Assembly (NCBI GenBank): GCA_035384605.1
Contig: DAOOIV010000021.1
Coordinates: 1 to 55,785 of the forward strand
Source: Phycisphaerae bacterium
Lineage (GTDB): Bacteria > Planctomycetota > Phycisphaerae > UBA1845 > PWPN01
DNA length: 55,785 nt
Direction of reading: 5' to 3'
The stretch's first letter is position 1; each line of letters begins with the position of its first letter. Below the pieces are notes generated by a model. It was not told the origin of the DNA. It searched no databases and was given only the letters and a program-made list of their open reading frames with translations. The translations under genes were made by a program, and so were the position numbers. Below, in pieces: positions 25,832 through 32,902 of this stretch.

Positions 25832-25930
25832 TCAGCCACCCGCGGACCCTACGCGCGCACTAAGCACCAGGCTGAGCAGGAGCAAGCCTTGGCAGGCGTA
25901 GGAACCGGGCTGGGTGATACCTGACCTCAT
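25832..25930 (-). CDS. leuL: leucine-rich leader peptide of the leuA attenuator
   Basis: A 32-residue ORF from the ATG at 25930 to the TGA at 25832-25834. Residues 16-23 read LLLLSLVL: six Leu in eight positions, the expected sensor for charged tRNA-Leu. The codons for residues 25-28 contain segment 2 (GCGCGTAGGG), so a ribosome that runs on to the stop codon covers it and lets the terminator form. A ribosome stalled at the Leu run leaves it free to form the antiterminator. Segment 1 (CCTACGC, 25896-25902) inside codons 10-12 can pair with segment 2. No ribosome-binding site is possible, because the promoter is only 8 nt upstream of the ATG, so translation would be leaderless. Confidence 0.85.
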   Translation of the reverse strand: MRSGITQPGSYACQGLLLLSLVLSARVGSAGG

Positions 25931-25938
25931 CGTAGAGA

Positions 25939-25967
25939 ATCATATCGGCACAAGAGGGCGTTGTCAA
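25939..25967 (-). promoter_or_regulatory. promoter of the leuL-leuA transcript
   Basis: Perfect TTGACA (25962-25967), 17-bp spacer, TATGAT (25939-25944) on the minus strand. Predicted start at 25930-25933, on or next to the leuL ATG. Confidence 0.85.
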
Positions 25968-25973
25968 CACAAA

Positions 25974-25996
25974 AAAGGGGTGAGCCTTCACCGTCG
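25974..25996 (-). terminator. probable terminator of the beta-propeller gene
   Basis: Minus-strand hairpin GGTGA / TCACC with a 4-nt loop followed by CC and six Ts. It directly abuts the leu promoter. The stem is short, so the call is tentative. Confidence 0.5.
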
Positions 25997-26097
25997 GTGA
26001 TCGGCCCATCCCCTGATGCCTCTCTTGGTCACGGTCGTGCGCCGCCCACCCCCTGCAGACGCAGGGGACGAGCTTTCAGAGTCTCTCACACCCCGGG

Positions 26098-28293
26098 TTA
26101 TCGCAGATCAACCGCCTCGTCGGGGACCATGATCATCGGCTCGACCCAGCCCCCGCAGTAGTCGTAGGGTGGATCGGCCCCGGCAAACTCAACCTCGGCC
26201 GTAATCGTGGACACCTCGCCGATCGCGGCGGCTTTCACCCCATTCGGGGTGACCGAAAAGACGCTATCCCTGATGAACACGCCCCGGGTATAACCGCCGT
26301 AATAGCCCCAGTAGCAGCCGTTCACCTGGGAAGTATCAACAGAGGAAATGCCGCCTAGATACTCGAAGCCGTTTGCCACGCTCACACGATAGACCATCAA
26401 CCCGCTGAACTTCCAATCACCATAGGACCAGGGGTTGCCCGACGTGCCTTCGTCGTACACGTCGATCGGAAACGCCAACAAACCGTAATCCTCGCCTTGA
26501 GGCTTCCACAGATTGAACGCTTTCGGGTTGTAGTTCGCTTCGCTGTTGGTTCCCCGGCCGCCGATCCTCTCGCGGTACTGTAACTGTGGATGCTCCATGT
26601 CGCTCACGTCGAAGACCGAGAGTTGCACGCCCTTGACCCACGCCCAATCGCCGTCAGGCTCGGCGTCCTTGCCGATGGTCAGCAGGTGGTTCTCATCCAG
26701 CAACTGAATGTGATCCGAGTATCCCGGACAGATCAGTTCACCCTTCATTTGCGGCGACGTCGGTTCGCTCAGGTCGATGACGAACAGCGGGTCGGTCCGC
26801 CGGAACGTGACCACGAAGCCCCGCTCGCCGATGAACCGGGCAGAGTAGATCGTTTCGCCCCGGCCGATGTTCTCCACGCTGCCGACGATGTTCAATGCGT
26901 CCCCCTGTTGGCCGAGTACGTACACGTTGTTGGTCGTGCCGTTCCCGTTGCCGCTGAAGTCATCCTCGGTCGTCGCGATGCGAAGGTAGTCCTGGTATTC
27001 GCCGAGCGAGTACTGATTCAGGGGACGCCCCGGTACCAGCCCGCTGGCCGCGTACTCGGTGCCCGTCTCGGTGAAGCGGAACTTGTGGATCTCGGTATCG
27101 GTTCGCGTGATTTCCCAGAAGCCGGACCAGCCGTATTCGGTGTCCGTTACGTAAAGCGCCTCGGTGCTCGCGTAGATCGTTCCTGCATCGGCGACGATGC
27201 TGGTCGATACCGGCTCGCCCGTCGGGTCGTTGACGTCCAGCGTAACCACGGTGGTGAGGCCGTATCCTTGTTCGTCCAGCGGACGGAAAACGTTTTCCCA
27301 GCCGACGATGTCGCCCGACTGCTTGCCCCCCGAGGCGTTTTCAATCTCGTAATCCGGCAACCACTCTTCCAGGGTGATTTCGTCTAACTCCCTGAAGGTA
27401 ATGTCGTACGGAAGCCGCGGCGTGGTGGTCAGAACAACGTGCAGCTTGCTCTCGATCATGCGGCTGGAGGCCAGCGAACCTTCCAGTCGAATCTTGGCTT
27501 CCACGGCGGGGTTGGCCGGGTCGGTCACGTCGATGATCGTCACCAGCACCTGGCTTCCGTCGTTCCATGGGCCGCCGACAATATCGTCCTCGTCGAGATC
27601 ATCTGAGGAGTCATCCCCGTCATCGCAGCTTGCGCCGCTATCATCTCCGGATGTCGTGCAGTCGCCTTCTCCCTCCGAGGCGTCGCTGCCTTCGCCCGGC
27701 GGCTCTTCCGAACCTTCTCCGGTCTCAGCAAGGGACTCTCTGGCGGCACCGAAGCGAACCGACGAATCCATCAAAAGCGGCATGGGATAGTACGTGTATT
27801 CCTGCGATAAGGCGATCAGCTTGTTCCCATAGAGATAGAGCGAGTCTCCATAAGAGTCGAGCTTGATGCTGGCTGCCTCGGCCAGGGGCGAAACGGAAGC
27901 GATGTGCACCGTGCTCTCGTCGAGTACGTAGATGTAATCCCCGTCGTTCTTCACCAGATCGCTCTCATCCACGCCGGCCTCCTGGATGTTGGTTCCGGAA
28001 TAATCATCGCCTCGATCAGCCCCGCCGCCCTCGGCTCCGTTTGCGGCGTCGCCACCGGTCGCCATATCCGTGGGAGCCATCGGAAAACCGCCCCAGAAGA
28101 TCGGGAATGGGTTGCGGTAATTGTTTCTCATGGAGTTGCTCGCTTGACTGGCGAAGTAGCTCCTGAGCTCTTCGCCCGACGAGAAACCCTTGAGGCCGGC
28201 CACACGAGGCTTGTTATTCAGAAAGTCCAGGCAATTGGCGCCACTGAGCGAGAACAAGAACCCAATCGCAATCAGCAGTGAATAGCGTCGCAT
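26098..28293 (-). CDS. secreted beta-propeller-domain protein
   Basis: Encodes 731 residues. An N-terminal signal (MRRYSLLIAIGFLFSLSGANC) is followed by a Gly/Ala-rich linker and then the segment SGTNIQEAGVDESDLVKNDG near residue 99, the hallmark of the C-terminal beta-propeller family (PF09826) found on bacterial and archaeal surfaces. The remainder is repeated beta-blade sequence such as GYSDHIQLLDENHLLTIGKD. An unusual feature is an acidic low-complexity insert at residues 188-238, rich in Asp, Glu, Ser and Gly with two Cys, which could bind calcium. The signal has a Cys at 21 but not a clean lipobox. Function is unknown, with surface or periplasmic location expected. Confidence 0.8.
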   Translation of the reverse strand: MRRYSLLIAIGFLFSLSGANCLDFLNNKPRVAGLKGFSSGEELRSYFASQASNSMRNNYRNPFPIFWGGFPMAPTDMATGGDAANGAEGGGADRGDDYSGTNIQEAGVDESDLVKNDGDYIYVLDESTVHIASVSPLAEAASIKLDSYGDSLYLYGNKLIALSQEYTYYPMPLLMDSSVRFGAARESLAETGEGSEEPPGEGSDASEGEGDCTTSGDDSGASCDDGDDSSDDLDEDDIVGGPWNDGSQVLVTIIDVTDPANPAVEAKIRLEGSLASSRMIESKLHVVLTTTPRLPYDITFRELDEITLEEWLPDYEIENASGGKQSGDIVGWENVFRPLDEQGYGLTTVVTLDVNDPTGEPVSTSIVADAGTIYASTEALYVTDTEYGWSGFWEITRTDTEIHKFRFTETGTEYAASGLVPGRPLNQYSLGEYQDYLRIATTEDDFSGNGNGTTNNVYVLGQQGDALNIVGSVENIGRGETIYSARFIGERGFVVTFRRTDPLFVIDLSEPTSPQMKGELICPGYSDHIQLLDENHLLTIGKDAEPDGDWAWVKGVQLSVFDVSDMEHPQLQYRERIGGRGTNSEANYNPKAFNLWKPQGEDYGLLAFPIDVYDEGTSGNPWSYGDWKFSGLMVYRVSVANGFEYLGGISSVDTSQVNGCYWGYYGGYTRGVFIRDSVFSVTPNGVKAAAIGEVSTITAEVEFAGADPPYDYCGGWVEPMIMVPDEAVDLR

Positions 28294-28669
28294 GAACGAG
28301 ACCCCCTTTCTCTATTGCAGGCGATGGAGCATACGTTCCACCTGCGCGGCAGGCTTAGTCCAATTATAAGACGACACAAGGTGTCCAGAACCTGACGTCG
28401 GGCACGGGAAAACCCGCCCGGACTTCCCTTGATATCCAGATACGGCGTCCACGCCTCTAATCGACCAAATGCGGCCCACACAAGAACAAATGCAAACCCT
28501 TGTCCATAATAAGGTTGCCAATCACGCCTTGGCCAATACGCGGCGGCGCCGGTTTCGGGCGGCTGGCCGCCGTCGCACAGATCGATCCTCGGGTTTGCCC
28601 TTTTCCAGATGCGAGCACCCGCTGACACAGGATGCGCGTTGATTCGCCGCGCTTTCCGCACCATGATGG
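28294..28669. other. intergenic region upstream of the retron
   Basis: About 375 bp between the divergent beta-propeller and retron. It should contain promoters for both. A palindrome CACCATGATGGTG lies at 28659-28671, directly before the a1 segment. No strong -35/-10 pair was found on the plus strand. Confidence 0.4.
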
Positions 28670-28787
28670 TGCTGCCGTCTTGGCGGTGTCCAAACGCAGG
28701 ACACGGGCTGATGTTTCGTCAGCCGGGAAGTCTCGTGCTTCCTTACATCCAGAGCGACGGATCGCATCCGTCAGCAAGACGGTCGCG
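28670..28787 (+). ncRNA. retron msr-msd RNA (candidate)
   Basis: The segment ends 39 nt before the reverse-transcriptase start. Its order matches retron RNA. Segment a1 (28675-28682, CCGTCTTG) is perfectly complementary to a2 (28775-28782, CAAGACGG), and the pairing extends with wobbles to 28670/28787. Directly after a1 comes G28683 then C, where the branching guanosine is expected. Two msr hairpins follow: 28686-28704 (GTGTCC/GGACAC) and 28706-28724 (GGCTGA/TCAGCC). The second has the loop TGTTTCG, the same UUU-containing loop as the msr hairpin of Ec86 that the enzyme recognises. The remaining 50 nt is the presumed msd, with hairpins at 28726-28742 (GGAAG/CTTCC) and 28756-28772 (GACGGAT/ATCCGTC). 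The predicted msDNA is therefore short, about 50 nt. Confidence 0.72.
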
Positions 28788-28816
28788 GGCGCAGCCATTG
28801 GCTCGCGCCCGCGTCC
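28781..28816 (+). other. very stable hairpin between msd and the RT gene
   Basis: Stem CGCGGGCGCAGCC (28784-28796) pairs with GGCTCGCGCCCGCG (28800-28813) with one bulge and a 3-nt loop, closed further by GG/CC. No T run follows. It overlaps the outer part of a2 and ends 10 nt before the ATG at 28827. It might separate ncRNA and mRNA or control translation. Confidence 0.7.
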
Positions 28817-28826
28817 AGTTTTGAAG

Positions 28827-29789
28827 ATGACAGCCATGTTCGGCTTTCTGAAATCCCTGTTTTCACGACGTGTCGAGCCGGCGTTACCGCCTCCGCGCTT
28901 CACGACCGTCGATCTGGCCCGGCGACTCGGCGTCGATGCGGCCGAACTGGCCCGCGTCGATGTGAGCTACAAGGCTTTTCAGGTTCCCAAACGCAGCGGA
29001 GGCATGAGAACCATCCAGGCACCCGCCCCTCCGCTCATGGCCGTTCAACGCTTGATCCTGCGCAGGTTGTTACGCCGCCTGCGCGCCCACCCCAACGCCA
29101 CTGGTTTCGAACGCGGCCACTCCATCGTCACCAATGCCCTGCCGCACGTCGATAAGGACATCGTCATCCGTCTCGACCTGGTGAACTTCTTCCCCTCGAT
29201 CTCGGCCGATCGCGTCGAGCGATACTTCCGCTTCATCGGATATGACCAGGAGGCGGCCACCATATTGACCCGTCTCTGCACCTATAAGGGCTCCCTTCCT
29301 CAGGGGGCACCGACGAGTCCGCGGTTGAGCAATCTGGTCAACTATCGCCTCGATGCTCGACTGGCGGCACTTGCCGAGAGCCGAGGCCTCTCCTATTCAC
29401 GATACGCCGACGACATCACCTTCTCGGCTCGAATCGCCGACTTGGCTGCGACTCGGTGCGCAAATCCCAAAGCGCTGGAAAGGCAAAAACGCCGGCAGCC
29501 TCGCCCGAACGATTTGATCCATGCTGCCAAGGCCGTCATTGCGAGCGAGGGCTACCGCCTGCACATGCATCGCAAGCTGCGGGTTTCCCGTCGTCACGAT
29601 CGACAACTCGTCACCGGCCTGGTGGTCAACTCCAAACCCGATTTGCCGCGGGCCACGCGTCGTCGATTGCGGGCGGTCGCGGATCACCTTCGCAGGGGCC
29701 GGCCGGCAACGCTGACACCACAGCAACTGGCCGGTTGGCATGCACTACAGGCGATGATCGCTGCCCAAAGGGCAACGCCTGCCTCGTGA
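28827..29789 (+). CDS. retron reverse transcriptase
   Basis: Encodes 320 residues from the ATG at 28827 (alternative at 28836). It copies the msd part of the upstream RNA, primed from a 2'-OH. Motifs in order: VPKRSGGMRTIQAP (finger), TNALPHV, the retron-specific N-A-x-x-H of region X, VIRLDLVNFFPSIS with the first catalytic Asp, GSLPQGAPTSPRLSNL, YSRYADDITFS with the catalytic pair, and VTGLVVN, the retron-specific V-T-G of region Y. The linker between YADD and VTG carries a basic insert. After VTG only a short basic thumb (about 50 residues) remains, with no fused effector domain. The next plus-strand gene is a broken sialidase, so no effector is evident. The upstream neighbour is divergent. 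Confidence 0.93.
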   Translation: MTAMFGFLKSLFSRRVEPALPPPRFTTVDLARRLGVDAAELARVDVSYKAFQVPKRSGGMRTIQAPAPPLMAVQRLILRRLLRRLRAHPNATGFERGHSIVTNALPHVDKDIVIRLDLVNFFPSISADRVERYFRFIGYDQEAATILTRLCTYKGSLPQGAPTSPRLSNLVNYRLDARLAALAESRGLSYSRYADDITFSARIADLAATRCANPKALERQKRRQPRPNDLIHAAKAVIASEGYRLHMHRKLRVSRRHDRQLVTGLVVNSKPDLPRATRRRLRAVADHLRRGRPATLTPQQLAGWHALQAMIAAQRATPAS

Positions 29790-29883
29790 CCTTCGTTCGG
29801 GAAGACATGTTGTGGCCAATTTCAAACGAGATGTAGACCGGCCGCTTACACGGGCCGTTCCGCTATCGCGAAAGGACGAGCTG

Positions 29884-30354
29884 ATGAGAAGGACAACTGT
29901 GATTGGTCTGGCGTGTGCAGTAACGTCGAGCGTTGTGGCCCTGGCCCAGGACGCACCGGCGAGCCGGCCGGGGGATGTGCCGCAATGCGAGATCGTCTCC
30001 GTCAAGCGGATCTGGGACGCTGCCCCGCACAACGCCTTCACCGATCTCATCCGCTTTCAGGACAAGTGGTACTGCACCTTCCGCGAGGGCGAGGGCCATG
30101 TCGGCGGCGACGGAAAGCTGCGCGTGCTGGAGTCGGTCGACGGCGACAAGTGGTCTTCCGCGGCTTTGCTGACTGAGGAGGGCGTCGACCTGCGCGACCC
30201 GAAGCTTTCGATTACCGCGGACGGGCGTTTGATGATGGTTGCGGGCGGCTCGATCTACAAGGGCAAGGAACTGGTTGGCCGGCCGGGAACAAACCTGGTG
30301 AACGGGCACCTCGTGAACAATGATCTTCTCCGATCCGTCGCCCCTGCCTTGTGA
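29884..30354 (+). pseudogene. truncated sialidase-like (BNR/Asp-box) secreted protein
   Basis: Encodes 156 residues from the ATG at 29884. It has a signal peptide (VIGLACAVTSSVVALAQ) and the first blades of a sialidase-type propeller: HNAFTDLIRFQDKWYCTFREG, where the FREG Arg normally contacts the substrate, and DLRDPKLSITADGRLMM. Full enzymes have about 350-400 residues. Here the sequence turns non-homologous near residue 140 (NGHLVNND...) and stops, so about 60% of the protein is missing. It is probably a 3'-truncated pseudogene. The following 98 bp separates it from a convergent gene. The reader should not take it as a retron effector. Confidence 0.7.
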
Positions 30355-30452
30355 GACCTTCCTCAGTCCCCGAGCCGGCAACAACGTAACCTTCTCGTCG
30401 GTCAGCCCGGCCGAAGACGTTCCTCTTGCCTCTGCTCTCACCCTTTTACCTG

Positions 30453-31535
30453 TCAGTACGGCGGCAGGCACCGCCTCAACACATGGGCGAGCACGACGCC
30501 GAGAAAGAAGACGTTTCGCAACAGGACGTCCGGCCAGAAAAGCGGCAACTGGCCCTCCATCCCCGCATGGGTCTTCGCCTCAGACAGGTGTTCCCCGAGC
30601 GTTCTCATCCACTGCGTTGTTCGAGGCCACTCCGCAAGCCCATCCAGCCATTCCGCGGGAATCGCCTCAACACCCAGCGTCGCACCCATGAGCGCCCCCA
30701 CAATGGCACCCGTCGTATCCGTATCCCCGCCAAGCAACACCGCCGCCTCCACGGCAGATCGGAAATCGTCGGGCCGCCGCAGCCAGCAATACAATGCCAC
30801 CGGCACGGTGTGGTTGATGTAGCCGCTCACGCCGTGACGAAGGCCGAGCGCCACGGCGTATTCTGCGGCATCATCTCCTTGCTGAAGATGATCGTTGGCT
30901 CGGCTTAGCAAGTGCATCAACGGCGCATCCTTCAGATACTTCTCCGCGTGCGCCAGGAACTCTGCCGGCCGAACACCCTCGCTGCCTCTCATGGCTCCGT
31001 AACGTGCCGCCAGGGCCACGGCCAGCGCACCATGCTCGGCCGCCGGGTCGCAGTGGGTGATCACCGTCGACGCGTGTACCAGCCTCAGCAGCAGATCGTC
31101 ATCATCACCGGCGTAGACTCCCAGGATCGCCGATCTCATGGCAGGTCCGTTGCCCGCGGACCAGACTCCGCTGCGATGAGGCGGGAATCCCAACCACAGC
31201 TTGAGAATCGATCGCGCGGTCGCCGAACCCACCCCGGCCGGTAAGCCAAGGAGCCACCATCGCAGCTTCCAGGCCAGCGATCGAGCAAAAGCGTCCGGGT
31301 TTCCCTTCGATGCCAGCAGCGCCTGCGCAACCATACAGGTGTGCTCAGTGTCGTCGCTGACCATTCCTCGCCCTATCAGCAAGCGGTGATCGAGAGGGGC
31401 AGAGCCGAAGAGTCTCGCCGCCCGCCGGGCGGACAGGCCTTCCCGCGGCAGACCGATGGCATCACCGACGGCCGTCCCGAGGATGCAACCTTGGAAGGCG
31501 CCAGAGAAGAGCCTTGAATCGTTGATGCTGACCAT
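30453..31535 (-). CDS. ADP-ribosylglycohydrolase family protein (DraG/ARH-like)
   Basis: Encodes 360 residues, last gene of a three-gene operon. DraG/ARH enzymes remove ADP-ribose from proteins, nucleic acids or small ADP-ribose derivatives, using two Mg ions. The metal ligands are visible as GTAVGDAIGLPREG near the N-terminus, SDDTEHT near residue 60, and GGDTDTTGAIVGALMGATLG near 270. The all-helical pattern fits. The start has GGAGAA upstream and lies 18 bp after the kptA stop. Given KptA upstream, which makes ADP-ribose 1''-2''-cyclic phosphate, and NrtR, whose known ligand is ADP-ribose, the protein may recycle ADP-ribose products. Substrate is inferred. Confidence 0.88.
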   Translation of the reverse strand: MVSINDSRLFSGAFQGCILGTAVGDAIGLPREGLSARRAARLFGSAPLDHRLLIGRGMVSDDTEHTCMVAQALLASKGNPDAFARSLAWKLRWWLLGLPAGVGSATARSILKLWLGFPPHRSGVWSAGNGPAMRSAILGVYAGDDDDLLLRLVHASTVITHCDPAAEHGALAVALAARYGAMRGSEGVRPAEFLAHAEKYLKDAPLMHLLSRANDHLQQGDDAAEYAVALGLRHGVSGYINHTVPVALYCWLRRPDDFRSAVEAAVLLGGDTDTTGAIVGALMGATLGVEAIPAEWLDGLAEWPRTTQWMRTLGEHLSEAKTHAGMEGQLPLFWPDVLLRNVFFLGVVLAHVLRRCLPPY

Positions 31536-31553
31536 CAGAGTTCTCCGAGAGCT

Positions 31554-32105
31554 TCAGGTCTCCGGCCAAGTCAGGTACTCCGGCGGCACATGATCAGTGA
31601 GCCACACGTTGTTGCCGGTTCGGTAAAACACATGGCCATCCTGGTGCATTTTCCGTGCGTCGATCTTCAGAAGGACGGGCTTGCCGTATCTGGACGCGAC
31701 CTTCAGGGTCATCACTGTCTCGGCCGACAGGTGGACGTGGTGCCGTTTGCCCTTGAGCAGTCCCTTGTCACGAATCGATTCGAGGTTGTGCACGGCCGTG
31801 CCGTGATACAAGACCTCGGGTGGCTCGACCGGGACGTATCCGAGATCGACCTTAATCGAGTGCCCCTGCCTCGCGCGGATCATCGCTTGGTCGTCGCTGA
31901 ACTCAAAGCGCTGCTTGTCATTGGTCAGGACGACCTCCTCCAGTTGCTCCCAGGAAATAGGCCGACCGTGCGCCTCGCACTGAACCAGCAACACATCCAC
32001 CGACACCCAGCCCGCGCGATCCAGCTCCAGGCCGATCTCGTCAGGCCGGTGCCGCAACACGTAGCTGAGAAACTTGCTCGTTCTCTTCTTTTCTTCGCTA
32101 TTCAT
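31554..32105 (-). CDS. kptA: RNA 2'-phosphotransferase (Tpt1/KptA family)
   Basis: Encodes 183 residues, the usual size. KptA transfers the 2'-phosphate of a spliced or repaired RNA to NAD, releasing nicotinamide and ADP-ribose 1''-2''-cyclic phosphate. FLSYVLRHRPDEIGL has the Arg-His catalytic pair, RARQGHSIKVDL carries the next essential Arg and LYHGTAVHNLESI the NAD-binding fold, with HHVHLSA near the end. The ATG overlaps the nrtR stop (ATGA, 32102-32105), so translation is coupled. Bacteria lack the fungal tRNA splicing that needs Tpt1, so the physiological substrate (damaged RNA or RNA ligase product) is unknown. No RNA ligase is nearby. Confidence 0.93.
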   Translation of the reverse strand: MNSEEKKRTSKFLSYVLRHRPDEIGLELDRAGWVSVDVLLVQCEAHGRPISWEQLEEVVLTNDKQRFEFSDDQAMIRARQGHSIKVDLGYVPVEPPEVLYHGTAVHNLESIRDKGLLKGKRHHVHLSAETVMTLKVASRYGKPVLLKIDARKMHQDGHVFYRTGNNVWLTDHVPPEYLTWPET

Positions 32106-32791
32106 ATCTCGAAATTGAACCCCTTCTTCGTCAGCCGGTCATAGTGCTTCTTGTCAAAGCGATACAACCGGGCGGCCCGGTGGGCCACGTCGGTCTCGAC
32201 TTCGTCGAGTTCGATAAGAATCCCCATGCCCAGGATCTTCTTGCGAAAGTTGCGTTTATCGAGCGGCCGATCGAGCACCTTTTCGTACAGATGCTGCAGT
32301 TGCCGTAGCGTGAACTTCGGCGGCAGCAACTCAAAGCCGATCGGCTGGTAGCGCACCTTGCCGCGCAACCGCTGCAAGGCCATTCGCAGGATGCGAGCGT
32401 GATCGAACGCCAGCTTAGCGCAGTCTTCGACGGCGAACCAGGCGGCGTTGCGGGCGTCGGTGGCGGCCTGTACGCGATGGTCCCGCAGATTGACCAGCGC
32501 GTAGTAGGCCACGGTCACCACTCGCTCGCGCGGGTCGCGGCCCAGGTCGCCAAACGTGTACAGTTGCTCGAGGTACACGTCCGAGAGCCCGGTTTCCTCG
32601 CGCAGCTCCCGCTCGGCGGCCTCCTCCAACGTCTCATCCATTCGCACGAAACCGCCGGGTAAGGCCCACTGCCCCTCGAAGGGCGGCAGGTCACGCTGGA
32701 TGAGCAACACCTTGAGGTCCTCGTCATCCAGGCCGAAGACCACGCAATCAACGGTCAGGCTCGGACGAGGGTACTGGTACGTGTGCGGCAT
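32102..32791 (-). CDS. nrtR: NrtR-type regulator (Nudix plus winged-helix)
   Basis: Encodes 229 residues. Residues 1-150 form a Nudix domain. The box is complete (Gly at GGF, Glu of DET, then RELREETGL), so catalysis may be retained. In the best-known NrtR from Shewanella it is degenerate and only binds ADP-ribose. Residues 155-229 form the C-terminal winged-helix (FTLRQLQHLYEKVLDRPLD...RRLYRFDKKHYDRLTKKGF). NrtR represses NAD synthesis and salvage genes and is released by ADP-ribose. AAGGAA precedes the ATG. It heads the operon with kptA and the ADP-ribosylglycohydrolase and has a palindromic operator in its own promoter, so it should be autoregulated. Confidence 0.9.
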   Translation of the reverse strand: MPHTYQYPRPSLTVDCVVFGLDDEDLKVLLIQRDLPPFEGQWALPGGFVRMDETLEEAAERELREETGLSDVYLEQLYTFGDLGRDPRERVVTVAYYALVNLRDHRVQAATDARNAAWFAVEDCAKLAFDHARILRMALQRLRGKVRYQPIGFELLPPKFTLRQLQHLYEKVLDRPLDKRNFRKKILGMGILIELDEVETDVAHRAARLYRFDKKHYDRLTKKGFNFEI

Positions 32792-32810
32792 GGGTCGTTC
32801 CTTGCTTTTC

Positions 32811-32827
32811 AGTGTAATCTACACGCT
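32811..32827. promoter_or_regulatory. possible secondary NrtR operator
   Basis: A weaker palindrome of the same kind: GTGTA-ATC-TACAC at 32812-32824. It covers the predicted transcription start and shares the AGTGT half-site with the main operator. Confidence 0.45.
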
Positions 32828-32828
32828 T

Positions 32829-32857
32829 AGCATAGTGTATATTTCACACTAAGTCAA
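32829..32857 (-). promoter_or_regulatory. promoter of the nrtR-kptA-ARH operon
   Basis: Minus-strand TTGACT (32852-32857), 17-bp spacer, TATGCT (32829-32834). Start near 32822, about 30 nt before the ATG at 32791. Confidence 0.75.
32833..32851. promoter_or_regulatory. palindromic operator, probably for NrtR
   Basis: A 19-bp site TAGTGT-N7-ACACTA with perfect 6-bp arms. It fills the spacer between the -35 and -10 boxes, so binding would block RNA polymerase. Assignment to NrtR is inferred from position. Confidence 0.7.
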
Positions 32858-32902
32858 ATAAGAATCCGGTTTCGTTGATTTCTCCCTCAAAGGCTCGCAG
32901 GG

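Noticed and set aside
29884..30354. Sialidase fragment as a retron effector
   Set aside because: It has a signal peptide and is truncated to a third of its family length, and its start is 94 bp past the RT with no coupling.
28827..32105. Functional link between the retron (2'-5' branch) and KptA (2'-phosphate removal)
   Set aside because: Debranching of msDNA leaves a 2'-OH, not a 2'-phosphate. The genes are about 1.8 kb apart on opposite strands with a broken gene between, so nothing supports a link.
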